This document shows, piece after piece, positions 1 through 10,462 of a stretch of 64,000 nucleotides of DNA. A model generated the notes under the pieces. The model did no database searches, was not told where the DNA came from, and saw nothing but the letters and a program-made list of their open reading frames with translations. How positions within the stretch are numbered: the first letter of the stretch is position 1; each line of letters starts with the position of its first letter. Source of the stretch: Dickeya undicola (lineage in GTDB: Bacteria > Pseudomonadota > Gammaproteobacteria > Enterobacterales > Enterobacteriaceae); assembly GCF_000784735.1 (NCBI RefSeq), contig NZ_JSYG01000021.1, forward strand, positions 99,775 to 163,774, given 5' to 3'. A program made the position numbers and the translations under genes.

Positions 1-670
1 CCTGAAACTCGTCCACCAGAATGTTGTTAAAACGGTCGCGGTAATGCTGCAGGATATGCGGTTTGTTGAGCCACAACTCGTGGGCACGCAGCAGCAGCTC
101 GGCGAAATCCACCAGCCCGGCGCGATCACAGGCTTCCTGATAAGCCTGATAGATACGTAACCAGGTTTGCTCCACCGGGTTGCCGTAGCTGTCAATGTGC
201 TGCGGCCGCAGTCCTTCGTCTTTCTTGCCGTTGATGTACCACATCGCCTGACGCGGCGGCCACTGCTTCTCATCCAGATTCAGCGCCTTGACCAGACGTT
301 TGAGTAACCGTAACTGATCTTCACTGTCCAGAATCTGGAAATCCTGCGGCAAGCCAGCATCCAGATGGTGTGCGCGCAACAGGCGATGCGCCAGCCCATG
401 AAACGTACCGATCCACATTCCGCCCTGACTGGTGCCGAGCAGTTGATCGATACGGTGGCGCATTTCTGCCGCCGCCTTGTTGGTGAAGGTCACCGCCATG
501 ATCGAATACGGCGAACAATTTTCCACCGTCAGCAACCAGGCGATGCGATGGACCAGCACGCGAGTTTTGCCACTGCCTGCGCCAGCCAGTACCAGCATAT
601 TGCTGCGCACCGCCGCCACGGCGTCACGCTGTTTATCATTCAGACTGTCAAGCAGGTCAGATACGTCCAT
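1..670 (-). CDS. uvrD: DNA helicase II UvrD, 5' part (cut by window edge)
   Basis: UvrD is the superfamily 1A 3'-5' helicase that displaces DNA in methyl-directed mismatch repair and nucleotide excision repair. The first 223 codons are visible. The protein opens MDVSDLLDSLNDKQRDAV, has Walker A AGAGSGKT at about residues 29-36 and the [13 protein letters not shown] motif, and leaves the window inside motif II (DEFQ). The ATG at 668-670 matches the start of E. coli UvrD. A LexA box lies 57 bases upstream, so it is probably SOS-inducible and can be transcribed independently of yigB. It resembles Rep (also in this window) but the N-terminus is clearly UvrD. Confidence 0.96.
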   Translation of the reverse strand, partial: MDVSDLLDSLNDKQRDAVAAVRSNMLVLAGAGSGKTRVLVHRIAWLLTVENCSPYSIMAVTFTNKAAAEMRHRIDQLLGTSQGGMWIGTFHGLAHRLLRAHHLDAGLPQDFQILDSEDQLRLLKRLVKALNLDEKQWPPRQAMWYINGKKDEGLRPQHIDSYGNPVEQTWLRIYQAYQEACDRAGLVDFAELLLRAHELWLNKPHILQHYRDRFNNILVDEFQ

Positions 671-726
671 AGCCGTCGGTTATCCGTCAAAGAGGAACCC
701 GGCCTCCGGATCGGAGACAAATTCCG

Positions 727-742
727 CTGTTTATTTATACAG
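727..742. promoter_or_regulatory. LexA (SOS) box of uvrD
   Basis: CTGTTTATTTATACAG fits the enterobacterial SOS box CTGT-N8-ACAG with an AT-rich centre. It lies between the yigB stop and the uvrD start, where the LexA-controlled uvrD promoter is in E. coli. Confidence 0.88.
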
Positions 743-755
743 TGATATGGCAGGA

Positions 756-1472
756 TTATAGCAACGTGGTGAGCGATGCCAAGCTGAAAATTTCCACATG
801 CGGTAGCAGCCGGGAATCGGGAATCTGCATCAGGTTGCCGTCACGCAGATTAATCCAACAAGATTGTACACCGCTGCGAATGGCACCAGCCACATCGGTG
901 GTGAGATCATCCCCCACATGCAGCAGGTTGTGCAACGGTAAATTCAGCCGTTCGGCGGCCAGTTGATACATATCATGACAGGGCTTTGAGCGGCCATCCG
1001 GACCGGCGCGCAAAATGAACTGAAAATAATCGCCCAGGCCGCAGGCATAGGGATCGGCATTGCCGTTGGTGATCGCCACCAGTGGCCAACGCTGCCCCAG
1101 CGCGCGCAACGTGTCGTGGGTTTCCTGTGGCACATCGATGCGGCTGCGCCAGCGAGCGAATTCCGCCATCACGGCGTCAGCACCGGCGGCCGCATCATCC
1201 GGAGACATTCCCACCCGAGTCATCGCCAGATGTACGGAACGCCAACGCCAGTGTGTAACGTCATGGTAAATCTCCGGCTCTTGCGCCAGCAGTTCCTGTC
1301 GTAGCTGACGCAAACCGTCGCTGGTGAACGCCCGCAACCCAGGGTGACAGTTCTGTAAGAATCGTAACGACTCCCGCTCCGTTTGCCGGATAACCTCATA
1401 GTTGTCGTACAGGGTGTCATCCAGATCAAACGTGATGGCCTCAATCCGACCGAGCGGGCGATAAAAATACAT
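756..1472 (-). CDS. yigB: HAD-family phosphatase YigB (FMN biosynthesis)
   Basis: A 238-residue haloacid-dehalogenase phosphatase. E. coli YigB dephosphorylates 5-amino-6-(5-phospho-D-ribitylamino)uracil, a step of riboflavin synthesis. Motif [10 protein letters not shown] is at residues 15-23 (nucleophile Asp16, Asp18); ITNGN serves as motif II and [10 protein letters not shown] as motif IV. The sequence aligns end to end with E. coli YigB as I remember it. Its ATG overlaps the xerC stop by one base (TGATG), so translation is probably coupled. It is the last gene of the dapF-yigA-xerC-yigB run and precedes uvrD as in E. coli. Confidence 0.93.
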   Translation of the reverse strand: MYFYRPLGRIEAITFDLDDTLYDNYEVIRQTERESLRFLQNCHPGLRAFTSDGLRQLRQELLAQEPEIYHDVTHWRWRSVHLAMTRVGMSPDDAAAGADAVMAEFARWRSRIDVPQETHDTLRALGQRWPLVAITNGNADPYACGLGDYFQFILRAGPDGRSKPCHDMYQLAAERLNLPLHNLLHVGDDLTTDVAGAIRSGVQSCWINLRDGNLMQIPDSRLLPHVEIFSLASLTTLL

Positions 1473-2380
1473 CAGGATTTACCTCGTCTGGCGCGTGGGT
1501 GCGCGGCATCGTACACCGATGCCAGATGTTGAAAGTCCAGATGGGTATAGATCTGGGTGGTGGAGAGGTTAGCATGGCCCAGCAGTTCCTGCACCGCGCG
1601 CAAGTCGCCACTGGACTCCAGCATGTGGGTGGCAAACGAATGCCGCAACTTGTGCGGATGAACATGGCTGTTCACACCCTGTTTGACGCCCCATTCGGCA
1701 AAGCGCTTCTGTACGTTACGCATTGAAATACGCTTGCCGAGACTGGAGATGAATATCGCGTCGTCTTCCGGTGCGTAAATATCCCGCACCGCCAGCCAGT
1801 TCCGCAGCCAGGTAACGGCGGTCGCGCCGATCGGCAGCTTGCGCTCTTTACTGCCTTTCCCCATCACCCAGGCTTCCCCGCTGTCCAGATCGACGTGGCC
1901 GCAGTCCAGCCCGACCAGCTCGGCCAGACGCAGCCCGGCACCGTACATCACCTCCAGCATGGCCCGGTCACGCACCGCTAATGGATCGCCAAGGTCGATA
2001 TCCAGCAGGCGGTCCATTTCATCCACATCCATGTTTTTAGGCAGATGCCGTCCCGCTTTGGGTGCCGATACGCCACGGGCAGGGTTAGCCTGAAGCTCAC
2101 CACGTCCGACCAGCCAGTCAAGAAAACTGCGTAACGCCGACAGACGCTGAGCCAGACTGGCAGCATTCAGCCCGTCGCGCTTGCTGCGCGCCACCACCGC
2201 TCGTACACCAGCGGCATCCAGCGCTTGCCAGTCGGCAATACCGGACGCCGACAACATGTCGATAATCACCTGTAACTGATGGGTATAGCTACGTTGCGTC
2301 AGCGGACTCAGTTGCCGCTCAACCCGTAAGTAGCGCAGAAAGGCTTCGGCCGGTGCTGACAGGGGGGAATCGGGGTTCAT
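1472..2380 (-). CDS. xerC: Tyrosine recombinase XerC
   Basis: XerC, with XerD, resolves chromosome dimers at dif and acts in the cytoplasm at the division septum with FtsK. It has 302 residues. The N-terminal SAM-like core-binding domain covers about residues 8-95 and the catalytic domain about 115-295. All six catalytic residues are present: Arg151 (GLRLAEL), Lys175 (GKGSKER), His243 and Arg246 ([10 protein letters not shown]), His269 ([10 protein letters not shown]) and the nucleophile Tyr278. These are shifted by three from E. coli XerC because of a slightly longer N-terminus. It overlaps yigA by four bases (ATGA). Confidence 0.96.
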   Translation of the reverse strand: MNPDSPLSAPAEAFLRYLRVERQLSPLTQRSYTHQLQVIIDMLSASGIADWQALDAAGVRAVVARSKRDGLNAASLAQRLSALRSFLDWLVGRGELQANPARGVSAPKAGRHLPKNMDVDEMDRLLDIDLGDPLAVRDRAMLEVMYGAGLRLAELVGLDCGHVDLDSGEAWVMGKGSKERKLPIGATAVTWLRNWLAVRDIYAPEDDAIFISSLGKRISMRNVQKRFAEWGVKQGVNSHVHPHKLRHSFATHMLESSGDLRAVQELLGHANLSTTQIYTHLDFQHLASVYDAAHPRARRGKS

Positions 2381-3078
2381 AGGCGTTCAATCCATCGCTC
2401 CAGCAATACCGGGATAATCGTCGCCAGATGTTGCAACAGATCCGTGCCCATGCCGTCCTGATAGTGGTGGCTGTCGCGGCTGCTGAAAATCAGCAATCCC
2501 AGATCGCCATTTTTTCCCATCAGCGACAGTGCCACTGAGCCAACATGGCGCGCCTGCGGCAACAGCAGCAACAGTTCAGGGCCGTTCAGCGTCCCAAGAT
2601 AGTGATGCCGTTCGCCCAGCCGCTGAATACGCAACGGCTCAAACACCGTACGGTTCAGCGCCAGATGGGTAAAATCAGAAGGTGCGCCGATACGCCAGCG
2701 ATCGGTAAACAGACGGATAGCCGCGCCTGACAACCCCAGCGCGCGCGCCCAGCGGTGTAACCTGTCGAGCAGTTCCTGCAACGACGCGGCGGTAGAGAGC
2801 GCCATCTGCAATTGCAATAGCTGGCTGAACAGTTCCTCATTGCGGGTTGCCTGTTCCGTCAGTAAGGCAATTTCTTCTTCTAAATACTGAATACGGTTAC
2901 GCTGGCGGGCGAGTTGCCACTCCACCAGCGACACGCTATCACGCACCGGATGCGGTACGCGCATGGTTTCCGTCTGGCGGGAATGACGAATGAAAAAGTC
3001 AGGGTGCTGGCGCAGGTACTGCAACACCAGATCGTCAGTCAACGCCTGACGTTCAGCCTGCTCTTCCACGTTCTTCAT
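2377..3078 (-). CDS. yigA: DUF484 family protein YigA
   Basis: A 233-residue cytoplasmic protein of the DUF484 family, which has a GAF-like fold; its biochemical role is unknown. The visible layout is an N-terminal helical part ([15 protein letters not shown]), a coiled-coil-prone stretch around residues 55-100 and a GAF-like C-terminal half with [18 protein letters not shown] near the end. It is almost always sandwiched between dapF and xerC, and here overlaps both by four bases, which implies one polycistronic, coupled unit. Confidence 0.9.
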   Translation of the reverse strand: MKNVEEQAERQALTDDLVLQYLRQHPDFFIRHSRQTETMRVPHPVRDSVSLVEWQLARQRNRIQYLEEEIALLTEQATRNEELFSQLLQLQMALSTAASLQELLDRLHRWARALGLSGAAIRLFTDRWRIGAPSDFTHLALNRTVFEPLRIQRLGERHHYLGTLNGPELLLLLPQARHVGSVALSLMGKNGDLGLLIFSSRDSHHYQDGMGTDLLQHLATIIPVLLERWIERL

Positions 3079-3899
3079 AGATGCATGAACCCATCATAAA
3101 CATGCGTCGCCGGGCCGGTCATAAACAGCGGATGACCGGGGCCGTCCCAATGAATCTCCAGTTCGCCGCCCGGCAGTTGCACTTTGACATCCGCCGCCAG
3201 CAGCCCCTGCTGAATCCCCACCGCTACCGCAGCACAAGCACCGCTGCCGCAAGCCTGGGTTTCGCCCGCGCCGCGCTCGAACACGCGCAGCCGAATCTGG
3301 TTAGGATTGACCACCTGCATAAAACCAACATTGGCGCGCTCAGGAAAACGTTCGTGGCTTTCCAGCAGCGGCCCGAGCGTCTCTACCGGTGCCGTATCCA
3401 CATTGTCCACCTGAATCACGCAATGCGGGTTGCCCATCGACACCACACCGCACAGCACTGTGTGCTCGTCGGCACGAAAAATATAGGTTTTTTCCGGCTT
3501 AGTGGCACGGAACGGCACCTGCTGCGGTTCGAAGTTGGGTTCCCCCATATTCACCTGCACCAGCTCGTCTTCCGTCACCGACAGCACCATCCGGCCGTTA
3601 TGGGTGCTGACATTAATTTCGCGCTTGTTGGTCAACCCTTTCAGGCGAACAAAACGAGCAAAGCAGCGGGCACCGTTACCACACTGCGCCACTTCACTGC
3701 CATCCGCATTGAAAATGCGGTAATGAAAATCCAGTTCGGGATCGTAGGGCGGTTCAACGATCAATAACTGATCGAAACCCACCCCGCAATGCCGGTCCGA
3801 CAGGCGACGGATCAGCTCCGGTGAAAAATAGACATTTTGCGTCACGGCATCGACAACCATGAAATCATTGCCCAGACCGTGCATTTTGGAGAACTGCAT
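3075..3899 (-). CDS. dapF: Diaminopimelate epimerase DapF
   Basis: Converts LL- to meso-diaminopimelate, the penultimate step of lysine synthesis and a source of the peptidoglycan cross-linking residue. It is a 274-residue, cofactor-independent two-base racemase. The catalytic cysteines are visible at Cys73 (AQCGNGARC) and Cys217 (ETQACGSGA), the positions seen in other enterobacteria. The start [17 protein letters not shown] is the conserved family N-terminus. The lptM gene lies 88 bases upstream on the same strand. Confidence 0.97.
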   Translation of the reverse strand: MQFSKMHGLGNDFMVVDAVTQNVYFSPELIRRLSDRHCGVGFDQLLIVEPPYDPELDFHYRIFNADGSEVAQCGNGARCFARFVRLKGLTNKREINVSTHNGRMVLSVTEDELVQVNMGEPNFEPQQVPFRATKPEKTYIFRADEHTVLCGVVSMGNPHCVIQVDNVDTAPVETLGPLLESHERFPERANVGFMQVVNPNQIRLRVFERGAGETQACGSGACAAVAVGIQQGLLAADVKVQLPGGELEIHWDGPGHPLFMTGPATHVYDGFMHL

Positions 3900-3987
3900 T
3901 TCCTGACCCCGCTGCGTTAAACGGGTGCGGCAGAAAACCTGTCGCGACCCGCGAGATTACCCTCAATCACCCTGCGTACCACGTCGG

Positions 3988-4167
3988 CTACTGCCGGGCG
4001 GACGATGCTTGCGGAGCCTGGGTGTTTTGCTGCTGAGTATTTTGCTGCTGCGTGTTCTTAGCCGGGGCCGGTTGCTCTGGCGGAAAATAAAGTGGACCTT
4101 TCAAACCACAGCCAGCCAGTGACAACACCAGCAATGCCAATGCGCCCTGACGAAAAAATGTTTTCAT
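3988..4167 (-). CDS. lptM: Small lipoprotein LptM (YifL)
   Basis: A 59-residue lipoprotein. E. coli LptM (formerly YifL) binds the LPS transporter LptDE and helps its oxidative maturation. The signal peptide MKTFFRQGALALLVLSLAGC ends in lipobox LAGC, followed by the conserved GLKGPLYFP. The C-terminus is low-complexity, with tandem QQQNT units. I chose the ATG at 4165-4167, which begins the signal peptide, over the in-frame ATG at 4185 that would add six residues. It lies upstream of dapF and divergent from cyaY. Confidence 0.88.
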   Translation of the reverse strand: MKTFFRQGALALLVLSLAGCGLKGPLYFPPEQPAPAKNTQQQNTQQQNTQAPQASSARQ

Positions 4168-4244
4168 GTCGTTAAAACCTGTCATTCAGATACCTATGCT
4201 CTCTATAATCGCAGGTGGATCATGAAAATCAATAGGAATCGAAT

Positions 4245-4565
4245 ATGAACGATAGCGAGTTTCATCAATTGGCCGACGCGTTGATGCTGAAGGTGGAAGA
4301 AACGCTGGACCGATTTGATGGTGATGCGGATATCGATTACGAAACCAATGGCGGCGTGATGACGCTGAGTTTTGAGAATGGCAGCAAGATCGTGATTAAC
4401 CGCCAGGAGCCGATGCATCAGGTGTGGCTGGCGACCAAAGGCGGCGGTTATCACTTCGGCTATCAGAATGGCCGCTGGATTTGCGACCGCAGCGGCAGCG
4501 ATTTCATGGCACTGCTGGCGCAGGCCTGCTCGGAACAGAGCGGCGAAGACGTTTATTTCGATTAA
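4245..4565 (+). CDS. cyaY: Frataxin-like iron-binding protein CyaY
   Basis: Bacterial frataxin, 106 residues, which binds iron and modulates the IscS/IscU iron-sulphur cluster machinery. The N-terminal acidic helix ([22 protein letters not shown]) and the strands [26 protein letters not shown] match the family closely. The start has an upstream AGGA-type ribosome site (AATAGGAATCGAAT-ATG). It is convergent with cyaA and divergent from lptM, the arrangement found in E. coli. Confidence 0.95.
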   Translation: MNDSEFHQLADALMLKVEETLDRFDGDADIDYETNGGVMTLSFENGSKIVINRQEPMHQVWLATKGGGYHFGYQNGRWICDRSGSDFMALLAQACSEQSGEDVYFD

Positions 4566-4587
4566 AACAGACTGGCATTCGACTAAA

Positions 4588-4615
4588 ACAGATTGGGGCC
4601 GTTAGCCCCAACTGT
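4588..4615. terminator. Hairpin between convergent cyaY and cyaA
   Basis: Stem TTGGGGC (4593-4599) / GCCCCAA (4605-4611) with loop CGTTA, extended by ACAG/CTGT across a bulge. It sits between the cyaY stop and the cyaA stop and could end transcription from both sides; there is no long U tract. Confidence 0.55.
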
Positions 4616-4642
4616 CATTCATGCCGGATTTCCCGCTCTGAA

Positions 4643-7201
4643 TCAAAGCATCTGCAAGCGCTGACTCAGCACCAGGCTCTTCTTGTCTTCAGACGATGGC
4701 GTGACGCACAAATGAGATAGTGCGCTGCTACGGAATGGGATTACCTGCGTGCGGCCGTCTAACTGAACAATCTGATAGAACTGCGGCAGATTGAAGTTGA
4801 TGAAACTGGAGCCATAGGTGAAGCGGTCATGCGATGAGGAATAGAAACGGCTGACATCGCGCACCAGTTCTTCCTTGCTACCTTCGCAGTGGTGATAGAC
4901 CTCCACCCGGTTCGACTCGTCCAGAATATAGATATTGAATCCCTGATTATCCTGCTGATCTTCAAAGAAGAACTGGATAATGCCTTCGCTGGCAACGCCA
5001 TCCACTACCGGCGGCAGATGGATGTGATTGGTTTCCACCTGAACCGGCAGCCCTTGTAGCTTGTTGTTGGAAATCGCGCCGTAGAACTCTACCGCATTTT
5101 CCAGTTTCTGGGCCGATACGCTCAGGCGTTCAAAGAATAATCCCCAGGTTTCACCTGCAACTTTCACCGCCTTGAAGCGGCCAGGTTCCTGACGGGTGCT
5201 GGACAGACGCAGTTCAATACATTCGGACACCAGTTGCTGCACCCTGGTCCGGATCAACCCGCGCAGGTGCTGGCTGTAGCAGAACACTTCCAGCGACTCC
5301 GGCAGCGCCGCGTCCTGATGCATTTTGCCCAGAATGGTTTTCAGCGCTTCCAACATCGCCTGTTCGCCGCTGAAATGCAGGGTACGCACTTCATTCCAGG
5401 AGTTGCGGTACAACAAATCGATACTGCCGACCAGACACTGCTGCTGCTGGCCAAAGCTAAAGACATCCAATTGACGAAAATCGAAGTGCACCACCTGATT
5501 GCGGAACGCCGCCGTCGGATCATGCTCCAGATTGACGATAATCGCCAGATGCCGAATTTCGCACGGGCTATACAGCGCTTTCGGTGTAGGTGCCGCCACC
5601 CGCAGTGGGAAGTGGCTGGACACATCCGACACCAGTTCCTGCAATCGGGCGATATCGCACAACTCATGCCCTTTGATATGCAGACGGGTAGATGATGTCA
5701 GCAGGCCGTTGAAATAGGCCCAGGCCACCAGCTTGTTGAGATAGCGGTTATATTCCAGCGGCTGATGGCTGATGATGGCGTCCATCGACGGCGCTTGATT
5801 GTACAGATACCAGCCGGAGCGATTAGCACGCCCCGCCGGGACATAAATAAAGGTCAGATTTGTCTCTGACAGGTCGGGCGAAATCTGCGGGTTAACCAAC
5901 GTCACCTTGCCCGGCAACGCCTCGAAAGCAGCATACAGTTTACGGGTCAGCACCCCGATATCCTGTGGGCTGGCACTGACGCTTAGATTATTGCGGCGGG
6001 CGAAACGGATCAGGTTGCGATAGCTCTGCATCATCGCATCCAGCAGCTCGTTATGCGCTTCGCGCACCTGCCCAATCTTCCAGTTGGCGCGGTTGTCGAG
6101 CATCACCAACCGTTCGTTACTCCATCCCCACGACTGCACCAGTTGCGTCAGAATTTGGCGACGCCAGGCCGTGCAGGCACGCTCACGGGAGAGTTTTTCG
6201 CAGACTTTGAGGTAGAAGCAGCGGCGCACCAGATCCAACCGGGTCTGGTCATTGATGGCGTTCAGATACTGGGTCACGCGCTCCAGCATCATGCAATAAG
6301 GGTCCAACCCAAAGGACACAATCTCGCCTTTATGCAGACGCGCTTTGATCTCGCTCGACAGCAGGCGGGTATTGGGATATTCCCAGGAATAGGCTTCCAG
6401 CAACAGGGTTTTCAGCACCGCCTTGTAGGGCGAGTCGATGCTTTTATACAACTGCCACAAGCTGGCACCAAAGTACTCTTCCGCCGACAGCGCACTCAGT
6501 CCACCCAAATCCAGCCATTCGTTTGGTGCCAATGCGCCACGGGCATACAAAGAAAGCACGAATTCATCATAGTGTGCCTCCTCTTCCACCGGCACCATGT
6601 TCCACAGAATGCGCTTGCCTGCCATACGTACTGCGGTGCGGTAAAACTCGTCCAACAGCAAGATATGCTGAGTAGAGCCACAATCTTCACCCCCGAGACT
6701 GCCACTCTCGTTATGGCGGAAGCGGTTTTCATCCATCAGGAAGAAACTGACGTCGACACCTTGTCCGGCAGCCCATTTTTCCAACAGCGAGCACTTCTGC
6801 TGCAACCGCTGACGCTCTTCACTGTCCAGCCAGGATTGATGGCAGACCCAGATATCGAGATCAGAAGTACAGCTCTGCCCGATGGACGAGGTGCTGCCCA
6901 TCGAATAGACGCCGGTGATCGGCAGTTCGCCCTTGCGATCCGGCACAGATAACTCGCCCCAGCGCAATTCCACGCTGTCGAGATAGTGCTGTTGTTTTTC
7001 ATCAGGGGAGAAAAGACAAATGCCGTGCGGAACCTTGCCTTCCAGATAACCAGGCATCAGCGGGTGGTGATGATGTAATAAAACTGGCAAAAGACTGTAA
7101 ACCTGCTGAAAAGCGGGTTTCATTGCTTCCAGAGCACGATCCACACGCAGTTGGTTGATCGCATCCAGTCTTTGCTTCAGTGTCTCGATGTAGAAGTACA
7201 A
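4643..7201 (-). CDS. cyaA: Class I adenylate cyclase CyaA
   Basis: Makes cAMP from ATP for CRP-dependent catabolite control. It has 852 residues, the usual enterobacterial length. The catalytic N-terminal half carries the nucleotidyltransferase motif MGSTSSIG (Gly102-Ser103) and DLDIW (Asp114, Asp116); the C-terminal half is the glucose-responsive regulatory region. The start codon is TTG at 7199-7201: [20 protein letters not shown] matches the E. coli N-terminus, whose gene also uses the weak TTG start that limits expression. A CRP site lies about 100 bases upstream. Confidence 0.97.
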   Translation of the reverse strand: MYFYIETLKQRLDAINQLRVDRALEAMKPAFQQVYSLLPVLLHHHHPLMPGYLEGKVPHGICLFSPDEKQQHYLDSVELRWGELSVPDRKGELPITGVYSMGSTSSIGQSCTSDLDIWVCHQSWLDSEERQRLQQKCSLLEKWAAGQGVDVSFFLMDENRFRHNESGSLGGEDCGSTQHILLLDEFYRTAVRMAGKRILWNMVPVEEEAHYDEFVLSLYARGALAPNEWLDLGGLSALSAEEYFGASLWQLYKSIDSPYKAVLKTLLLEAYSWEYPNTRLLSSEIKARLHKGEIVSFGLDPYCMMLERVTQYLNAINDQTRLDLVRRCFYLKVCEKLSRERACTAWRRQILTQLVQSWGWSNERLVMLDNRANWKIGQVREAHNELLDAMMQSYRNLIRFARRNNLSVSASPQDIGVLTRKLYAAFEALPGKVTLVNPQISPDLSETNLTFIYVPAGRANRSGWYLYNQAPSMDAIISHQPLEYNRYLNKLVAWAYFNGLLTSSTRLHIKGHELCDIARLQELVSDVSSHFPLRVAAPTPKALYSPCEIRHLAIIVNLEHDPTAAFRNQVVHFDFRQLDVFSFGQQQQCLVGSIDLLYRNSWNEVRTLHFSGEQAMLEALKTILGKMHQDAALPESLEVFCYSQHLRGLIRTRVQQLVSECIELRLSSTRQEPGRFKAVKVAGETWGLFFERLSVSAQKLENAVEFYGAISNNKLQGLPVQVETNHIHLPPVVDGVASEGIIQFFFEDQQDNQGFNIYILDESNRVEVYHHCEGSKEELVRDVSRFYSSSHDRFTYGSSFINFNLPQFYQIVQLDGRTQVIPFRSSALSHLCVTPSSEDKKSLVLSQRLQML

Positions 7202-7300
7202 GACGTTTCGCCTGCTTATCCCAGTGCCTATAAAGAAGCCGTTGTTTCCCCAACCTGCCCAGAATAAATATTAGAAGAATGGCGGGCAGATTATTGCTGG

Positions 7301-7322
7301 AAACGTGATCAATTTAACACCT
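7301..7322 (-). promoter_or_regulatory. CRP-binding site in the cyaA promoter
   Basis: On the minus strand the site contains GTGTTAAATTGATCACGTTT, with the strong half TGATCACGTTT. It looks the same as the CRP site at the main E. coli cyaA promoter, where CRP-cAMP represses. Of the 325-base cyaA-hemC gap, this is the only regulatory site I can name; the hemC promoter must also lie here. Confidence 0.75.
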
Positions 7323-7526
7323 TGCTGAAAGGGCGTAAAGAAACTAAAGAAAGTCAGATTTGTTTATTGATGCTACAGCATTGCACATATTATCGCCGTT
7401 TTTGCCGCGTCAGGCTATCTCCCATCAGGTTTTAGCATTCCCTAACCCCATCACCATGGCCGGGCAACTGACACCGGCTCGCCTTCAATGGTACGATGGA
7501 AAGAAAGGATCAGAACGGTATCAAGC

Positions 7527-8468
7527 ATGGTAGACACTATTCTAAGAATTGCCACCCGACAGAGCCCGCTGGCGCTGTGGCAGGCCCATTTCGTTCAACA
7601 ACGGCTCGAAGCCTGTCACCCTGGTTTGCGGGTGGAACTGGTGCCGATGGTCACCCGCGGTGATGTGCTGCTGGATACGCCGCTGGCCAAAGTGGGCGGC
7701 AAAGGGTTGTTTGTCAAGGAACTGGAACTGGCGCTTCTGGAAAACCGTGCCGATATCGCGGTGCATTCAATGAAGGATGTACCGGTCGAATTTCCCGACG
7801 GTTTGGGGCTGGTCACCATCTGCGAGCGCGACGACCCGCGCGATGCCTTTGTCTCCAATCATTACGCCACGCTGGATGATCTGCCTGTTGGTGCCTGCAT
7901 CGGCACCTCCAGCCTGCGCCGCCAGTGCCAGTTGCGCGCCCACCGCCCGGACCTGGTGGTCCGCGACCTGCGCGGCAACGTCGGCACCCGCTTGTCCAAA
8001 CTGGATAACGGCGACTACGACGCCATTATTCTGGCGGTCGCGGGGCTAAAACGCCTGGGTCTGGAAGACCGTATCCGCAGCGCACTTAGCCCCGAGCAAT
8101 CGCTGCCCGCAGTCGGTCAGGGTGCAGTCGGCGTGGAGTGTCGGCTGGACGACGCCCGAACCCGTGCGCTGCTGGCACCGCTTAACCACGATGATACCGC
8201 AACGCGTGTGCTGGCCGAGCGCGCCATGAACACCCGGCTGGAAGGCGGCTGTCAGGTTCCTATTGGCAGCTACGCCGAACTGCAGGACAACGATGGACTG
8301 TGGCTGCGCGCGCTGGTGGGTGCACCGGATGGCAGCCGCATTATTTACGCAGAACGTAATGGGCGGCGTCAGGATGCCGAACAGCTTGGCATCGATCTGG
8401 CGGATGAACTGCTTGAACGCGGCGCACGCGACATTCTGCAATCTGTTTATGGAGCAGCCTCGTCATGA
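7527..8468 (+). CDS. hemC: Porphobilinogen deaminase HemC
   Basis: Hydroxymethylbilane synthase: polymerises four porphobilinogens to the linear tetrapyrrole in haem and sirohaem synthesis. It has 313 residues, as in E. coli. The dipyrromethane cofactor attaches to Cys242 in EGGCQVPIG. The N-terminal [15 protein letters not shown] and catalytic SMKDVP motifs are intact. I chose ATG 7527 ([10 protein letters not shown]), which matches the family start; the open frame extends to 7488 but the extra 13 residues are not conserved. It overlaps hemD by four bases. Confidence 0.96.
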   Translation: MVDTILRIATRQSPLALWQAHFVQQRLEACHPGLRVELVPMVTRGDVLLDTPLAKVGGKGLFVKELELALLENRADIAVHSMKDVPVEFPDGLGLVTICERDDPRDAFVSNHYATLDDLPVGACIGTSSLRRQCQLRAHRPDLVVRDLRGNVGTRLSKLDNGDYDAIILAVAGLKRLGLEDRIRSALSPEQSLPAVGQGAVGVECRLDDARTRALLAPLNHDDTATRVLAERAMNTRLEGGCQVPIGSYAELQDNDGLWLRALVGAPDGSRIIYAERNGRRQDAEQLGIDLADELLERGARDILQSVYGAASS

Positions 8469-9205
8469 CGATTCTGGTTACCCGTCCCTCTCCTGCAGGT
8501 GAGCAGTTGGTAGCCCGTCTCAGAATGGCAGGCCAGCAAGCCTACCACAGCCCATTAATCGAATTTTCTCCGGGTAGCGACTTGCCGCAACTGCCCGCCA
8601 TGCTGCAAGCACTGCGCCCCGGTGATCTGGTTTTCGCCCTGTCGCAACAGGTGGTGGAACACGCCAACCCCGCGCTATCACGCGCCGGAACCACCTGGCC
8701 CCAAACGCTCACCTATTTTGCGGTGGGGCGCTCCACCGGGCTGGCGCTGCATACCGTCAGCGGTCTGCCTGTGCACTACCCGTCAGAGCGCGCGACCAGC
8801 GAAACATTATTGCAGTCACCGGCGCTACAACAGGTAGCAGGCAAGCAGGCACTGCTGTTGCGCGGCAATGGCGGCCGGGAGCTACTGGGCGATACCTTGC
8901 AGCAGCGCGGGGCGCAGGTGCGTTACTGCGAATGCTATCAACGCAATCCGGTGGTTTACGACGGCGCAGAACAATGCCAGCGTTGGCAACAGCTCGGCGT
9001 CGATACTCTGGTGGTCACCAGCGGAGAAATGCTGCAACAGTTCTATACTTTAGTGCCTGATTATTATCGAACTACCTGGCTACCGGGTTGCCGGGTCGTC
9101 GTCGTCAGCGAGCGTCTGGGCGAAATGGCCCGCGAACTGGGCTGGCGTGACATTCTGATCGCCGATAATGCGGATAACGATGCGCTGATGCGGGCGCTGC
9201 AATAA
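8465..9205 (+). CDS. hemD: Uroporphyrinogen-III synthase HemD
   Basis: Closes and inverts ring D of hydroxymethylbilane to give uroporphyrinogen III. The 246-residue protein begins [19 protein letters not shown], typical of the family, and contains the [10 protein letters not shown] and [11 protein letters not shown] motifs that line the cleft between its two domains. It is coupled to hemC through an ATGA overlap. A 127-base gap with a short tandem repeat separates it from hemX. Confidence 0.94.
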   Translation: MTILVTRPSPAGEQLVARLRMAGQQAYHSPLIEFSPGSDLPQLPAMLQALRPGDLVFALSQQVVEHANPALSRAGTTWPQTLTYFAVGRSTGLALHTVSGLPVHYPSERATSETLLQSPALQQVAGKQALLLRGNGGRELLGDTLQQRGAQVRYCECYQRNPVVYDGAEQCQRWQQLGVDTLVVTSGEMLQQFYTLVPDYYRTTWLPGCRVVVVSERLGEMARELGWRDILIADNADNDALMRALQ

Positions 9206-9245
9206 CGCAACGGATACCATCAATCAATTGATATCGTTGCATAAT

Positions 9246-9293
9246 TAACCAGATGGTAAGCTAACCAAAGAGTAAACTAGCCAGATAGTAACC
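9246..9293. repeat. Three imperfect 16-bp tandem repeats between hemD and hemX
   Basis: Units TAACCAGATGGTAAGC, TAACCAAAGAGTAAAC and TAGCCAGATAGTAACC follow each other without spacers. They are AT-rich relative to the genes and end 39 bases before the hemX ATG. No function can be assigned. Confidence 0.65.
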
Positions 9294-9332
9294 CGGACTA
9301 TTACCATTACCCTGATCATAGGATGTACTCAT

Positions 9333-10460
9333 ATGACGGAACACATTACCTCCTCAACGCCCTCCGAAGAGGTGGTCGAACGGGCTGAATCCACATCGCC
9401 GAAAAAATCGCCACCCGCCTCCGGTGCGTCGCGCCACGGTCTTGTGCTGGGCACCATCGCTATCGTGATTTCGCTGGCGCTGAGCGGCGGCGTCTACTAT
9501 TACACCCACCAACAGATGGCACGCCAGAGTGCCGCCTTGGCCCAATTGCAGGAGCAACTAGCCGGGCTGCAAAAACAGCAGTCACAAGCGCAGCAGCAGT
9601 GGCAACAGACACAGGACCAGCAGGCCAAAGCGCTGAGTACCGATGAGCAACGGCTGGCAGCCCTGACCCGGCAGACAGGCGAAATGCAGGAAAAACTGGC
9701 GACGCTCACCAACAGCGACGCCAAAACCTGGCTGCTGGCGCAGGCTGATTTTCTGGTAAAACAAGCCGGACGCAAGCTGTGGAGCGATAAAGACGTCACC
9801 ACCGCTGGTGCCCTGCTCAAAAGCGCCGACGCCAGTCTGGCAGACATGAACGACCCCAGCCTGATCGACGTGCGCCGGGCCATCACTCATGACATCAGTA
9901 TGCTGGCGGGCGTCAGTCAGATCGATTTCGACGGCATCATCCTTAAAGTGAACCAGTTGGCGGATCAGGTGGACAACCTGCGGCTGGCCGATACCGACAC
10001 TGACGAAGCGCCGATGGAAGAAAGCGACTCGACGCTGTCGGCTTCACTGAGCGAATGGCGGCAGAACCTGAGCAAGAGCTGGCACAATTTCCTGTCGGAC
10101 TTCATCACCATTCGTCGCCGCGACGACAGCGCCGAACCGCTGTTGGCACCGAATCAGGATGTGTATCTGCGCGAAAACATCCGCTCTCGCCTGCTGGTCG
10201 CCGCCCAGGCGGTGCCACGTCACCAGAACGAAACGTACCGGCAATCACTGGAAACGGCAGCGACCTGGGTACGTGCCTACTTTGACGAAAGCGACCCGAC
10301 CACCAAGGCGTTTCTGGACCAACTGGACGCACTGAGTCAACAGTCGGTCGCGATGGATGTACCGAATGAACTGCAAAGCCAGCCGCTGCTGGACAAACTG
10401 ATGCAAACCCGAGTCCGCAACCTGCTGGCGCAGCCATCCGCCAAACCACAGGAGGACTGA
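9333..10460 (+). CDS. hemX: HemX, membrane-anchored HemX-family protein
   Basis: A 375-residue inner-membrane protein. It is often annotated as uroporphyrin-III C-methyltransferase, but no SAM-binding domain is visible, so that activity is doubtful. The layout is a polar N-terminus, one membrane segment at about residues 34-52 ([19 protein letters not shown]), a Gln-rich coiled coil at about 55-115 and a conserved domain with [20 protein letters not shown] and [17 protein letters not shown]. It agrees with E. coli HemX along its length. It precedes hemY by two bases; the pair is always linked to hemCD in enterobacteria. Confidence 0.92.
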   Translation: MTEHITSSTPSEEVVERAESTSPKKSPPASGASRHGLVLGTIAIVISLALSGGVYYYTHQQMARQSAALAQLQEQLAGLQKQQSQAQQQWQQTQDQQAKALSTDEQRLAALTRQTGEMQEKLATLTNSDAKTWLLAQADFLVKQAGRKLWSDKDVTTAGALLKSADASLADMNDPSLIDVRRAITHDISMLAGVSQIDFDGIILKVNQLADQVDNLRLADTDTDEAPMEESDSTLSASLSEWRQNLSKSWHNFLSDFITIRRRDDSAEPLLAPNQDVYLRENIRSRLLVAAQAVPRHQNETYRQSLETAATWVRAYFDESDPTTKAFLDQLDALSQQSVAMDVPNELQSQPLLDKLMQTRVRNLLAQPSAKPQED

Positions 10461-10462
10461 AC

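Noticed and set aside
3081..3767. 228-codon plus-strand frame opposite dapF
   Set aside because: His/Arg-rich shadow of a strongly conserved gene; similar antisense frames occur opposite putA, ilvD, rho and others.
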